DNA of 64,000 nt, from the NCBI GenBank assembly GCA_018713485.1, contig DVOQ01000016.1, forward strand, positions 24,953 to 88,952, given 5' to 3'. Below, piece by piece: positions 8,670-17,400 of the stretch. The notes under the pieces were generated by a model that ran no database searches, had not been told where the DNA came from, and saw nothing but the letters and a program-made list of their open reading frames with translations. Positions within the stretch are counted from its first letter, which is position 1. Every line of letters starts with the position of its first letter. The translations under genes were made by a program, and so were the position numbers. Source of the DNA: Candidatus Avisuccinivibrio pullicola (GTDB lineage Bacteria > Pseudomonadota > Gammaproteobacteria > Enterobacterales > Succinivibrionaceae).

Positions 8670-8688
8670 TTAGGTTAGCTAAGGCTAA
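8670..8688. promoter_or_regulatory. DtxR/IdeR-like box 3, upstream of the -35 region
   Basis: TTAGGTTAGCTAAGGCTAA matches the DtxR consensus at 15 of 19 positions, with the left ten bases exact. It lies about 70 bp upstream of the -10, in the gap after the metallophosphoesterase gene, where an activator site would be expected. Confidence 0.5.
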
Positions 8689-8701
8689 TTCTACGCGGAC
8701 T

Positions 8702-9856
8702 TTACTTTGAGCTCAGGGTGAACAGGGTGATCTCCCCCGAAGTGCCAAGACGCGGCACGTAGCCGCACCACAGGCCGCTGCCGTCACTGACATAGAGCAG
8801 GGTATGCCGAAGCTGATAGAGGCCTTCAACGAAACCTGAGTTGGCATTGGCTGTCACGCCCTTTAAATAGCTGATCTGACCGCCGTGCGTATGTCCCGAG
8901 AGAATGAGATCGGGAGCGTCCTCACGTGCGGCGTACTCAGCGGCATGGCGGGGCTGATGACTTAGGAGAATGGTAAAGTCAGCGTTCTGTGTGCCCTTAA
9001 GGGCCTGATCGGGACTGGGACCCTCAAAGCCGCGCGAGGGGGCGGAATCATCAGGAAGTCCCGCCACGGCGAGCGTGGCTGCGCCCACCTTCAGGGTCAC
9101 GTTATCGTTAAGGAGAAGTTTAAGGCCCTCCTTACGGTAATAATCCATCCATTCCTTAAAATCGGTGATGTATTCATGGTTGCCGCTTACAAAATAGGTG
9201 CCTAAGGGGGCCTGAAGGTTCTTAAGGGGTTCGAGACTGTGCGCGCGGGCGGCTGGAGTGCCGTCGCTCTGATCGCCCGTGACGAGGATGAGATCGGGCT
9301 TTAAGGCATTCACCTTCTCAACGATGGCCGCTGTGCGTTTCTGAAGAAAGAGGGGGCTTGCATGTATGTCCGTCACCTGCACGACTTTAAGTCCTGAAAG
9401 CTCCTCGGGTAGTGCGGAGTAGCTTAAGGGAACGGCTTTGATTTCCGGCACTCTGACTCCCTCATAGGTGGCAAAGAGCGCAAGAGGTACGTAGATAAGA
9501 ATGAAGAGACGCGTGAGACGGTGACGCCAGAGCTTAAAGGACTGCGACTTGAAGCGGTTTCTGAAAAAACGGCTGAGGATGAGGGTCAGGGCATCGTAGG
9601 CGAGAGCCCAGGGCAGCACCAGCGTTCCCAGGACGACAGTGGCGGCAGTGATGAGAAGCGGGTAGTAAAGGGATCTGAAATCATAGTAGTTGCCAATGGA
9701 CAGCAGCGCCTGATGCAGGGCACCGAGCAGGGCAGCGCCCAGACATAAAAGAAGCACATAGAGACGGGGTAAGCCGGCGCCTGCAGCCATACGGTGCACG
9801 CTGTAGCCTGCAATGAAGGCGGAAATCAGGACAATGGAAATAAAGATGACGGTCAT
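8702..9856 (-). CDS. Membrane-anchored metallophosphoesterase (YaeI/YkuE-like)
   Basis: A 384-residue protein. About four hydrophobic helices occupy residues 1-135, followed by a calcineurin-like phosphoesterase domain. Metal-ligand motifs appear in order: VVQVTDIHASP (D-x-H), LVTGDQSD (GD), YFVSGNHEY (GNHE), ILLSHQP (H) and ILSGHTHGGQIS (GHTH). All are intact, so it should be an active dinuclear-metal hydrolase at the membrane. Members of this branch act on lipid or nucleotide phosphoesters, with UDP-diacylglucosamine hydrolysis known for some; the substrate is undetermined here. The start ATG follows AGGAGAG. It is a single gene, transcribed away from proQ. Confidence 0.85.
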   Translation of the reverse strand: MTVIFISIVLISAFIAGYSVHRMAAGAGLPRLYVLLLCLGAALLGALHQALLSIGNYYDFRSLYYPLLITAATVVLGTLVLPWALAYDALTLILSRFFRNRFKSQSFKLWRHRLTRLFILIYVPLALFATYEGVRVPEIKAVPLSYSALPEELSGLKVVQVTDIHASPLFLQKRTAAIVEKVNALKPDLILVTGDQSDGTPAARAHSLEPLKNLQAPLGTYFVSGNHEYITDFKEWMDYYRKEGLKLLLNDNVTLKVGAATLAVAGLPDDSAPSRGFEGPSPDQALKGTQNADFTILLSHQPRHAAEYAAREDAPDLILSGHTHGGQISYLKGVTANANSGFVEGLYQLRHTLLYVSDGSGLWCGYVPRLGTSGEITLFTLSSK

Positions 9857-10079
9857 AGCTCTCTCCTTCGCCCGCTTAGTGTAAGACAGGGGCAGCCGTC
9901 CCTCAAGATCCTGGAAGGGATACTGCCCTCAGGGAGAGTTTTGGGCAAGAAAGTGCCTCAATCTGACAGAACGGGGGAGTTATGCAGAGGCAGGACCTCC
10001 TTTACGGAAGCAGAGTGCGTCACCTCAGTGCAGGGCGTAAAATCCTTAAGAAACTTAGTGACTTAGCCTGAGTCTTGTT

Positions 10080-10085
10080 TATAAT
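10080..10085 (+). promoter_or_regulatory. Candidate -10 (TATAAT) for proQ-prc
   Basis: CTTGTTTATAATAGG carries a consensus -10 hexamer about 134 bases upstream of the chosen proQ start, leaving a long leader. No good -35 is visible at the standard spacing. Confidence 0.45.
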
Positions 10086-10218
10086 AGGTCGTTACGCTGT
10101 CTGCACTGTGTGCAGAGCGTCAGTACGGATGCGCCCGGCCCTGCCTTTCCTGAAGAAGGTATGTGGTAAGGAGTGCTTCGTTTTATGCTTTTTTAGTCGG
10201 ATGTTTGCAGGAGTTTCT

Positions 10219-11163
10219 ATGGAAACCCAGAAAGAAGAACAGCTTCAGGATACACAGGCCACAGCTGCTGTGGCTCCTGTGACCCCCGAAAATCCCGCGG
10301 CGGAAACCGAGGCGCAGCAGCCACAGCAGGATCCGCCTGGCGGAGTGCCGGGCAGCCGTTCCGAGCATATCAAGGCTGCTCTTGAGGTTTTATATCAGCG
10401 CTACCCCAAGTGCTTCTTCCGTGACGGTGATTTAAAGCCGCTTAAGGTCGGTATCTTAGAGGATCTCAAGAAGGCCGTCCCCGAAATGGAAGGCATGTCC
10501 ATTTCCAAGCTGCGTGCCGCCGTGCGCATGTATACCACCCGTCTGCGCTATCTTTACAATGTGCAGGAAGGCGTGATGCGCATTGATCTTGACGGTAACG
10601 AGACCGAAGCCTGCACCGCAGAGCATCAGGCTTACGCCAAGGAAAAGTTCAACGAAATTAACACCAAGCGTAAGGAAAACCAGCTCAAAAAGCAGCAGAT
10701 GCAGGAGCAGGGCCAGAAGCCTGGCCAGAGACCGGGCCGTAAGTTTAACGGCAAGCCCGGCTTCAGAAAGGGTGGTAAGCCCGGCTTCCAGAACCGTCAG
10801 GGCGGCAAGCCCTTTAACCGTGAGGGCGGTTTCCAGCGCCGTGACGGTGCTCCCCGTCCTCAGGGACAGTTCCGTCAGGGACCGCGTCCCGAGGGCTTTA
10901 AGAAGTCTGCACCCAAGGTGGGGTTTGCCGGAGCCGCCGGTTCGCGACTCAAGAAGGACTTCAAGGTACCGAGGATCACCATTAATGCCTCCAGTCACGC
11001 CTCCGAGCTGACGCAGGGTACAGAGGTGCTGGTGAAGACCCAGGCCGGGTTCTCCCGCGGTACCGTGAAGGAAAATGCCCAGGGCGGCGTGGTCACCGTT
11101 ACCATGCAGAACGGCATGACACTGACCTTACCGGTCAGCCGCGTGTCCGTCGCCTCTAATTAA
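10219..11163 (+). CDS. proQ: ProQ/FinO-family RNA chaperone
   Basis: The start ATG was set at METQKEEQ because GCAGGAG sits 7 bases upstream; the longer ORF from 10075 adds a Cys-rich, unlikely N-terminus. The product is 314 residues. A Gln/Pro/Ala-rich leader of about 45 residues is followed by the FinO-like RNA-binding domain (residues about 50-160; LYQRYPKCFF, DGDLKPLKVGI, MYTTRLRYL). Then comes a basic, Gly/Arg/Lys/Gln-rich linker with RQ-GG-KP repeats (160-260) and a C-terminal Tudor/KOW-like domain (TEVLVKTQAGFSRGTVKE). ProQ binds structured mRNAs and small RNAs. The linker is longer and more repetitive than that of E. coli (232 residues overall). prc follows by 33 bp, as in E. coli. 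Confidence 0.9.
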   Translation: METQKEEQLQDTQATAAVAPVTPENPAAETEAQQPQQDPPGGVPGSRSEHIKAALEVLYQRYPKCFFRDGDLKPLKVGILEDLKKAVPEMEGMSISKLRAAVRMYTTRLRYLYNVQEGVMRIDLDGNETEACTAEHQAYAKEKFNEINTKRKENQLKKQQMQEQGQKPGQRPGRKFNGKPGFRKGGKPGFQNRQGGKPFNREGGFQRRDGAPRPQGQFRQGPRPEGFKKSAPKVGFAGAAGSRLKKDFKVPRITINASSHASELTQGTEVLVKTQAGFSRGTVKENAQGGVVTVTMQNGMTLTLPVSRVSVASN

Positions 11164-11196
11164 TGCGCCTTTTAAAGGTCAGTTAAGGACAAGAAC

Positions 11197-13374
11197 GTGC
11201 GTGAGCTTTTAAAACTGGTTCTGATCGTACCCCTGTGCCTGATTTTCACGGCAGAGGCTAAACTCACAGTTCCGGATGCCGAGGATGTGCCCGTGCTCAC
11301 CTCGCAGAGCGTGCACTATACCGCCTGCTCGCGCACGGCCAATTATTTCTTAAGGGCGCACTACAAGCCCGTGGCAGTCAATGACGCTTTTGCCGATCAC
11401 GTCCTTGACCGCTATCTTTACTTCATGGATTACAACCGCTCGCTGTATACGCAAAAGGAAGTGGACGCTATTCACACGCACCGCGATCGTATCCTGCGGG
11501 CCATTACCTACTGTGATCTGGCTTATCCCTTTGAGCTTTACAACGACAGCTTAAGACGCCGCTTCAATAAGTATTCCTTCTTTGTGGAGGCGGTGAAGGG
11601 AGATCTCGATCTCAGCACACATGAGCGTGTCGAATTTGACCGCCGCGAGGTGCCGTATCCTGCCTCTGAGGACGAGATTAGGGCCTTATGGCTAAGCGAA
11701 ATCAAGAATGAATATGTAAATCAGCTCTTAAATGACAAGAGCCCTGCGGAGGCTAAGCAGCGCTTAAGACGCCGTTACGAGGCGGCCTTGGGCAAGTTAG
11801 TGCAGACTAAGTCCGAGGACGCCTTCTCGGCCTTTGAAAATGCCTTTGCCACCGCCATTGATCCGCATACCTCTTATTTAAGTCCCGATGACAGCGAGAA
11901 CTTCAACGACGATATCAATCTCTCCCTGGAGGGAATCGGCGCGGTTCTCACTTCCGAAGACGAGTTCACGGTCATTAACAGCCTGCTGCCTGGATCGCCT
12001 GCCGAGCTTTCCAGAAAACTCAAGGCCAATGACCGCATCGTGGGCGTGACTCAGGAGGATGGCACCTACGAGGACATCATCGGCTGGCGGCTTAGCGATG
12101 TAGTGAAGCGTATCAAGGGGCCCAAGGGATCTAAGGTGACTCTTGACATCGAGCGTGAGGGAACGGGCGGCGCGGCCTCCCGCACCTTCCAGGTGACCCT
12201 GGTGCGTGACCGTATCCGTCTCCAGGATCGCGAGGCCAAGGGCGAGGTGAAGGAAGTCAATGGCCAGAAGGTCGGCGTGATCTCGATTAAGAGCTTCTAC
12301 ACCAACTTAAATCAGGATATCCGCCGCGAGATCACCAGGTTAAAGGAAGAGGACATTAAGGCCCTTGTTATCGATCTGCGCTCCAATGGCGGCGGTCTCC
12401 TTCCCGAGGCGACTCTGTCTACCGGACTTTTCATTAAAGACGGTCCGGTGGTGCAGGTGCGCGATACTGTGGGTAATGTCATTCCCCAGGTGGACTCGGA
12501 CAGTGACGTGGCCTATGATGGCCCCTTAGTGGTGCTGATTAACCGACTTTCGGCTTCCAGTTCCGAGATCATGGCGGCGGCTCTGCGCGATTATGGCCGG
12601 GCGCTGATTGTCGGTGATACCTCCTTTGGCAAGGGTACGGTGCAGCAGAACCGTCCCCTGGCCCGCGTCTACGACTTTGACGGTTCGCAGTTAGGCTCCA
12701 TTCATTACACCATCGCTAAGTTCTACCGCATTACCGGCGGATCGACGCAGTTAAAGGGCGTAACCCCGGATATCGCTTTCCCGGGGCTCGTGGATGACAG
12801 CGAAATCGGTGAAAGATCCGAACCCTTTGCGCTGGCCTGGGACAAGATCAATCCCACGCCGTACACCGGTATTTACAATATTGACGCTTATGTGCCGGAA
12901 CTGAAGCGCCGCCATGAGGAGCGCGTGGCGCATAACCTTGCCTTCTCCATCATGCGCGAGGATATGGATCGCTATTTAAAGCAGAAGGCCGAAGGCTCCG
13001 TGACCGTCAACCTGAAGGAACGCGAGGCCCTAAAGAAGGAAGAGGACGCGCGTCACTTAAAGAACGTCAATGCCCGTTTAGAGGAGATGGGTGAGAAGCC
13101 GGTTAAAAAGGTCGGTGATTTACCCGAGGACTTCGAGTTCCCGGATGCCCTCTTAAATGAGGCTGTCAACATCGCTCTTGATTTTGCCTCGCTCATTGAA
13201 GAGCACGTCTATAAGGCCGAGGGCACCCCTGAGTTTACGCGCTTTTCCCTGACTCAGACGATGCTGCCGGATAAGGCCGAGGACGAGGTATTAGACACGG
13301 AAAGTCAGATCGTCTCCAAGGATCCGGATACCGGCAAGGCACCGGCGGAGGCGGTCGAAAGTCAGGTACAGTAG
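11197..13374 (+). CDS. prc: Tail-specific (C-terminal processing) periplasmic protease Prc/Tsp
   Basis: A 725-residue protein beginning at GTG after AAGGAC. Residues 1-22 form a signal peptide. A helical N-terminal domain (HYTACSRTANYFL, YLYFMDYNRSLYT) leads to a PDZ domain at about 235-330 (EGIGAVLTSEDEFTVINSL) and the S41 catalytic core. The core has the Ser nucleophile in NRLSASSSEIMAAA and the general-base Lys in SFGKGTVQQ. This is the Ser/Lys dyad protease that trims penicillin-binding protein 3 and degrades SsrA-tagged or misfolded periplasmic proteins. It is slightly longer than E. coli Prc (682). The proQ-prc gene order is conserved. A short hairpin ends the unit. Confidence 0.95.
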   Translation: MRELLKLVLIVPLCLIFTAEAKLTVPDAEDVPVLTSQSVHYTACSRTANYFLRAHYKPVAVNDAFADHVLDRYLYFMDYNRSLYTQKEVDAIHTHRDRILRAITYCDLAYPFELYNDSLRRRFNKYSFFVEAVKGDLDLSTHERVEFDRREVPYPASEDEIRALWLSEIKNEYVNQLLNDKSPAEAKQRLRRRYEAALGKLVQTKSEDAFSAFENAFATAIDPHTSYLSPDDSENFNDDINLSLEGIGAVLTSEDEFTVINSLLPGSPAELSRKLKANDRIVGVTQEDGTYEDIIGWRLSDVVKRIKGPKGSKVTLDIEREGTGGAASRTFQVTLVRDRIRLQDREAKGEVKEVNGQKVGVISIKSFYTNLNQDIRREITRLKEEDIKALVIDLRSNGGGLLPEATLSTGLFIKDGPVVQVRDTVGNVIPQVDSDSDVAYDGPLVVLINRLSASSSEIMAAALRDYGRALIVGDTSFGKGTVQQNRPLARVYDFDGSQLGSIHYTIAKFYRITGGSTQLKGVTPDIAFPGLVDDSEIGERSEPFALAWDKINPTPYTGIYNIDAYVPELKRRHEERVAHNLAFSIMREDMDRYLKQKAEGSVTVNLKEREALKKEEDARHLKNVNARLEEMGEKPVKKVGDLPEDFEFPDALLNEAVNIALDFASLIEEHVYKAEGTPEFTRFSLTQTMLPDKAEDEVLDTESQIVSKDPDTGKAPAEAVESQVQ

Positions 13375-13406
13375 GGATCTGACCGGCCGTGACAGAACAG
13401 GCTAAG

Positions 13407-13428
13407 GGGCGGCGCAGGCCGCCCTTTT
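13407..13428 (+). terminator. Terminator after proQ-prc
   Basis: A 7-bp GC stem (GGGCGGC / GCCGCCC) with a 4-base loop GCAG is followed by TTTT, between the prc stop and the pepN start. Confidence 0.65.
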
Positions 13429-13464
13429 GCTGAGAATAAAACCTAACGTAACCGGAGATAAGTA

Positions 13465-16092
13465 ATGGCAGGCTTTCAGGCACAGAAACGACTTGATTAT
13501 CAGGAACCCCCCTTTACCGCTACGGACACGGAATTAGAGTTTTTCCTTTCCGATGAATATACGCGGGTGCGTCAGGTGACCCGCTATAAGCGTCTCACTA
13601 AAGACCGTAGCGTGCCTTTGCGCCTTGACGGTGAGGACATGGAGCTTATTTCGGTGCGCCTCAACGGTCAGGAAGTGCGTCCGCAGGTGGATCCGAAAGG
13701 TCTGACGCTTGCTGGGGTGCCGGATGATTTCGAGCTGTCGCTTGAAAATGTTATCGCCCCGGCCTCCAATACCACCCTGATGGGTCTCTATAAGTCCAAT
13801 GGCGTGTTCTGCACTCAATGTGAGCCTGAGGGCTTCAGGCGCATAACGTATTTCCTGGACCGTCCGGATGTGCAGTGCCGCTATACCGTGACGATTCACG
13901 CCCCGGCCTACGGCTGCCCGGTGCTGCTTTCCAACGGCAATCTGATTAAGGAAGGCGAGGATCGTGACGGCTATTACTGCATGTGGCAGGATCCCTTCCC
14001 CAAGCCCTCCTATCTCTTTGCGCTGGTGGCAGGTCCCTTTGACATTCTCACCGACACCTATACCACGGGATCGGGCCGTAAGGTCAGCTGTCAGGTCTAT
14101 GTAGACCGCGGCGCAGGTCCGCGCGGCAAATATGCCCTGGAGTCCATCAAGACGGCGATGCGCTTTGACGAGGAGCGCTTCGGGCTTGAATACGATCTCG
14201 ACAATTTCAAGCTCGTGGCGGTAGATTTCTTCAATCAGGGGGCCATGGAGAATAAGTCGCTCAATATCTTTAACTCCAAGTTGGTGCTCGTGGATGCGGC
14301 CACGGCCACGGATAACGATTTCTATAACGTCGAGAGCGTGGTGGGGCATGAATACTTCCACAACTGGACGGGCGACAGAGTGACGCTGCGCGACTGGTTC
14401 CAGCTTTCGCTTAAAGAGTCTTTAACCGTGTTCCGCGATGAGGAATTCTCCGCCACCACGGTAAGCCGGGCCTTAAGCCGTCTCAAGGCCGTCGAAGTCA
14501 TCAAGGGACCGCAGTTTGCCGAGGATGCCTCGCCCATGGCCCATGCCGTGCGCCCTGACGAGGTCACCGAGATGAACAATTTCTACACCGTGACCATTTA
14601 CGACAAGGGCGCCGAGGTCATCCGCATGATTCACACGCTGCTCGGTGAAAAGCTCTTTGTCAAAGGCATGCGCCATTACCTTAGTGTGCATGACGGTAAG
14701 TCCGCCACTATTGATGATTTCGTGAAGGCCATGGAAGAGGTTTCGGGAAAATCCTTAGAGAAATTCATGCGCTGGTATACCCAGGCGGGTACCCCGACCC
14801 TGAAGGCGCACTGGGAGCAGGAGGGCTCTGAGCTTACCCTGATGCTCTCCCAGAGCACCGGGCCCACCTTAAAACAGCCGGCCACGGAGCCCTTTGTCAT
14901 TCCCGTGCGTCTGTCCTTTATGGATAAGTCAGGACAGAAGGTCACGCCTCCGGAGCTTGCCGGGAGCGGCGTCATTATCCTTGAAAATGAGAGTGCGGAG
15001 TATGTCTTTACGGGCCTGCCGCCAGAGGCTCTGCCGGTGCTCCTTGAGGATTTTTCAGCCCCGGTGCGCCTTGAGGCCCCGTACAGCGAGGAGGATTACA
15101 GCCACATTCTCGCTTTTGCCTCCGATCCCTACAGCCGTTATGCAGCCTGCGAAGGCCTTATCGAGCGTTATCTAAAGGATAATTTAGCGAAGGCGCAGCA
15201 GCATGAACCCTTGCCGGAGCCTCATGCCCTGAGCGCCGCTTTTGCTGCGGTGGCTGAAGGCTTTGAAAAGGAAGAGGATCCCCTGGTGACGGCGGAGCTT
15301 ATCCGGGTGCCGCCGCTGGCCACGCTGATGCAGATGTTCCCCGTCATTGATCTTGATGCCCTGCATACGCTGCGTGAGCATCTGGAGACGCGTCTTGCCG
15401 TAAACCTGGAGGAGCACTTTGCCAGACTGTATGAAAAGACCCGCCTCAGGGGGGCCTACCGTTATCAGGTAAAGGATTATGCCTGCCGCAGCGCAGGTAA
15501 TCTCGCTTTAAAGATGCTCGTCATAGCGATGTGCGCCACGGAGCGTAAAGCTCAGGCCGACGCACTGGTGCGCGGTCATTTTGAGAAGGCCAATAATATG
15601 ACGGATTTCCTTGCCGCCATGACGCTGGCCATTCATCATGAACTGCCCTGCAGGGAAGCGGTTGTCAGTGAGTTTACCGTCCGCCACGGTGACGATCCTC
15701 TGGTCTACGACAATTATTTCCGCATCATGGGTCAGGCCGAGGGCGAAAGCGCCGTCTACGACGTGCGCCGCCTGATGCGCGATCCGCATTTTGATATCGG
15801 CAATCCCAACCGCCTGCGCGCCCTCGTGGGCTCCCTGGTGCTTAACAATCCGTGGGCATTCTACCGTAAGGATGGCACCGGTATGCTGCTTGCCTACGAC
15901 GTCATCAATGAGCTCAATAACGTCAATCCCATGATGGCCGCACGTATGGTGACTCCGCTTTTAAGCTTCCGCCGCTTTGATCCTGAGCGTCAGGCGCTGT
16001 GCCGTGAGTATTTAGACAAACTGCGTGCCCGTCCCGATCTGGCCCGTGACGTCTATGAAAAGGTGGAGGCGGCTTTAAGCGAGAGGCAGTAA
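13465..16092 (+). CDS. pepN: Aminopeptidase N (M1 family)
   Basis: An 875-residue M1 zinc metallopeptidase, the length of E. coli PepN (870). The exopeptidase signature is NQGAMENKSL (about residue 260). The zinc site is HEYFHNWTGDR with the downstream Glu ligand in QLSLKESLT (HEXXH-x18-E). The alpha-helical DUF3458 C-terminal part is complete. The enzyme removes N-terminal amino acids from peptides in the cytoplasm. The start ATG follows GGAGATAAGTA. The stop overlaps the following DUF2835 start as TAATG. Confidence 0.95.
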   Translation: MAGFQAQKRLDYQEPPFTATDTELEFFLSDEYTRVRQVTRYKRLTKDRSVPLRLDGEDMELISVRLNGQEVRPQVDPKGLTLAGVPDDFELSLENVIAPASNTTLMGLYKSNGVFCTQCEPEGFRRITYFLDRPDVQCRYTVTIHAPAYGCPVLLSNGNLIKEGEDRDGYYCMWQDPFPKPSYLFALVAGPFDILTDTYTTGSGRKVSCQVYVDRGAGPRGKYALESIKTAMRFDEERFGLEYDLDNFKLVAVDFFNQGAMENKSLNIFNSKLVLVDAATATDNDFYNVESVVGHEYFHNWTGDRVTLRDWFQLSLKESLTVFRDEEFSATTVSRALSRLKAVEVIKGPQFAEDASPMAHAVRPDEVTEMNNFYTVTIYDKGAEVIRMIHTLLGEKLFVKGMRHYLSVHDGKSATIDDFVKAMEEVSGKSLEKFMRWYTQAGTPTLKAHWEQEGSELTLMLSQSTGPTLKQPATEPFVIPVRLSFMDKSGQKVTPPELAGSGVIILENESAEYVFTGLPPEALPVLLEDFSAPVRLEAPYSEEDYSHILAFASDPYSRYAACEGLIERYLKDNLAKAQQHEPLPEPHALSAAFAAVAEGFEKEEDPLVTAELIRVPPLATLMQMFPVIDLDALHTLREHLETRLAVNLEEHFARLYEKTRLRGAYRYQVKDYACRSAGNLALKMLVIAMCATERKAQADALVRGHFEKANNMTDFLAAMTLAIHHELPCREAVVSEFTVRHGDDPLVYDNYFRIMGQAEGESAVYDVRRLMRDPHFDIGNPNRLRALVGSLVLNNPWAFYRKDGTGMLLAYDVINELNNVNPMMAARMVTPLLSFRRFDPERQALCREYLDKLRARPDLARDVYEKVEAALSERQ

Positions 16093-16322
16093 TGTACGGC
16101 TTAAAGAAGTTTCATTTCGCGCTGCGTATCCCCAGAGAGGAGCTGATGCGGGTTTATACCGGCTCGGCTCAGCATCTGGTGGTACGCTGTGAAGAGGGAG
16201 TGACGCTGCAGCTTGATGCCAGTCACCTGCGCTCCTTCACTACGCTCTCGGGGATCTACGGCCGTTTTGAGCTGGTGGTTAACGCCGAGAACCGTTTCGT
16301 TTCCTTAAAACAGATAGGATAG
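16092..16322 (+). CDS. DUF2835 family protein
   Basis: A 76-residue protein matching the small DUF2835 family of Gammaproteobacteria (KFHFALRIPREELMRVYTG; LQLDASHLRSF; IYGRFELVV; RFVSLKQI). The function is unknown. The beta-rich pattern resembles a small PilZ-like barrel, but that is a guess. It is translationally coupled to pepN through TAATG and precedes pyrD by 8 bp, a gene order also seen near pyrD in relatives. Confidence 0.75.
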   Translation: MYGLKKFHFALRIPREELMRVYTGSAQHLVVRCEEGVTLQLDASHLRSFTTLSGIYGRFELVVNAENRFVSLKQIG

Positions 16323-16330
16323 ATAGAAAG

Positions 16331-17356
16331 ATGTCACTTTACGCGCTCTACCCATATCTCATCCGTCCCTTCGTGTTTATGCTCGATCCTGAGGACGCCC
16401 ACACCATGACCATTAAGGCCGGACGTATGCTCTCCTCCCCGCTGTTACGCCCGTTCTTCGGACAGTCAGTTCCCGACAGGCCCGTCGAGGTGATGGGGCT
16501 TAAATTCCGTCATCCCCTGGGGCTTGCTGCCGGCATGGATAAAAACGGTGACTGCATTGACTATTTGGGGGGCCTTGGCTTTTCGCATCTTGAATTAGGC
16601 ACGGTTACCCCGCGTGCGCAAGAGGGCAATCCGCGTCCCCGCATGTTCCGTGTCAAAGAGGCCCGCGGTCTGATTAACCGCATGGGTTTTAATAATAAGG
16701 GTGTTGATTATCTGACCGTCAATCTCACGCGCCGCACCTATAAGGGGATCATCGGCGTCTCGATCGGCAAGAACGAGACCACGCCGCTGGAAAACGCGGC
16801 TGATGACTATCTGTACTGTATGCGCAAGGTCTATGCGCATTGTGATTACATCGCCGTCAACGTCTCCTGCCCTAATACGCCGGGGCTTACCGCTTTACAG
16901 GAGGCTGAACCTCTGGTGGCCTTAATCAGGACCTTAAAGGAAGAGCAGAAGAGTCTCAGCCGGAATACCGGCCGCTATGTGCCGCTTGTAGTCAAGATTT
17001 CCCCCGATCTGACTCCTGTGCAGTTAGAGGCGGTATGCGACGCCTGCGTGCGCCTGAGCGTCGATGGCATGAGCTGTACCAATACCACCACCGATCGCGA
17101 GGTCATTCATGGTCTGCCTCACGCAGGAGAGTGGGGAGGACTTTCGGGTGAACCGCTGAAGCAGCGCAGTACCGAGGTTCTGAAAAAGGTTGCGGAATAT
17201 ACGGCGGGTAAACTTCCTCTCATCGGGATTGGCGGGATAAGCGGCGCCGTGTCGGCCCGCGAGAAGCTCAATGCCGGCGCCAGCCTGCTGCAGCTCTATT
17301 CGGCCTTTGTCTATCAGGGACCGTCCATTATCGGCAAGGTAGTAAGTAACCTCTAG
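16331..17356 (+). CDS. pyrD: Dihydroorotate dehydrogenase (quinone), class 2
   Basis: A 341-residue class 2 dihydroorotate dehydrogenase, the FMN enzyme at the inner membrane that passes electrons from dihydroorotate to quinones in pyrimidine synthesis. An N-terminal amphipathic membrane-binding helix (residues 1-35) is present. HPLGLAAGMDKNGD, INRMGFNNKGVD and the catalytic-serine segment NVSCPNTPGL are intact, as are the FMN-phosphate motifs LIGIGGISG and LQLYSAFVYQGP. Presence of a quinone-linked enzyme means that the organism has a quinone pool even if it lives anaerobically. It is the last gene of the pepN-DUF2835-pyrD run. Confidence 0.95.
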   Translation: MSLYALYPYLIRPFVFMLDPEDAHTMTIKAGRMLSSPLLRPFFGQSVPDRPVEVMGLKFRHPLGLAAGMDKNGDCIDYLGGLGFSHLELGTVTPRAQEGNPRPRMFRVKEARGLINRMGFNNKGVDYLTVNLTRRTYKGIIGVSIGKNETTPLENAADDYLYCMRKVYAHCDYIAVNVSCPNTPGLTALQEAEPLVALIRTLKEEQKSLSRNTGRYVPLVVKISPDLTPVQLEAVCDACVRLSVDGMSCTNTTTDREVIHGLPHAGEWGGLSGEPLKQRSTEVLKKVAEYTAGKLPLIGIGGISGAVSAREKLNAGASLLQLYSAFVYQGPSIIGKVVSNL

Positions 17357-17365
17357 TTCCTTCCT

Positions 17366-17400
17366 CCGTGTCAGAGCGCCATGACTGTTCTCTGACACGG
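17366..17400 (+). terminator. Hairpin just after pyrD
   Basis: A perfect 11-bp stem (CCGTGTCAGAG / CTCTGACACGG) with a 13-base loop starts 9 bases after the pyrD stop. It has no U-tract, so it may be a processed 3' end or a Rho-type stop rather than a simple intrinsic terminator. Confidence 0.5.

Noticed and set aside
10075-10218. N-terminal extension of ProQ in the ORF track
   Set aside because: It is Cys-rich, has no ribosome-binding site and covers the probable promoter; the ATG at 10219 has GGAG at the right distance.
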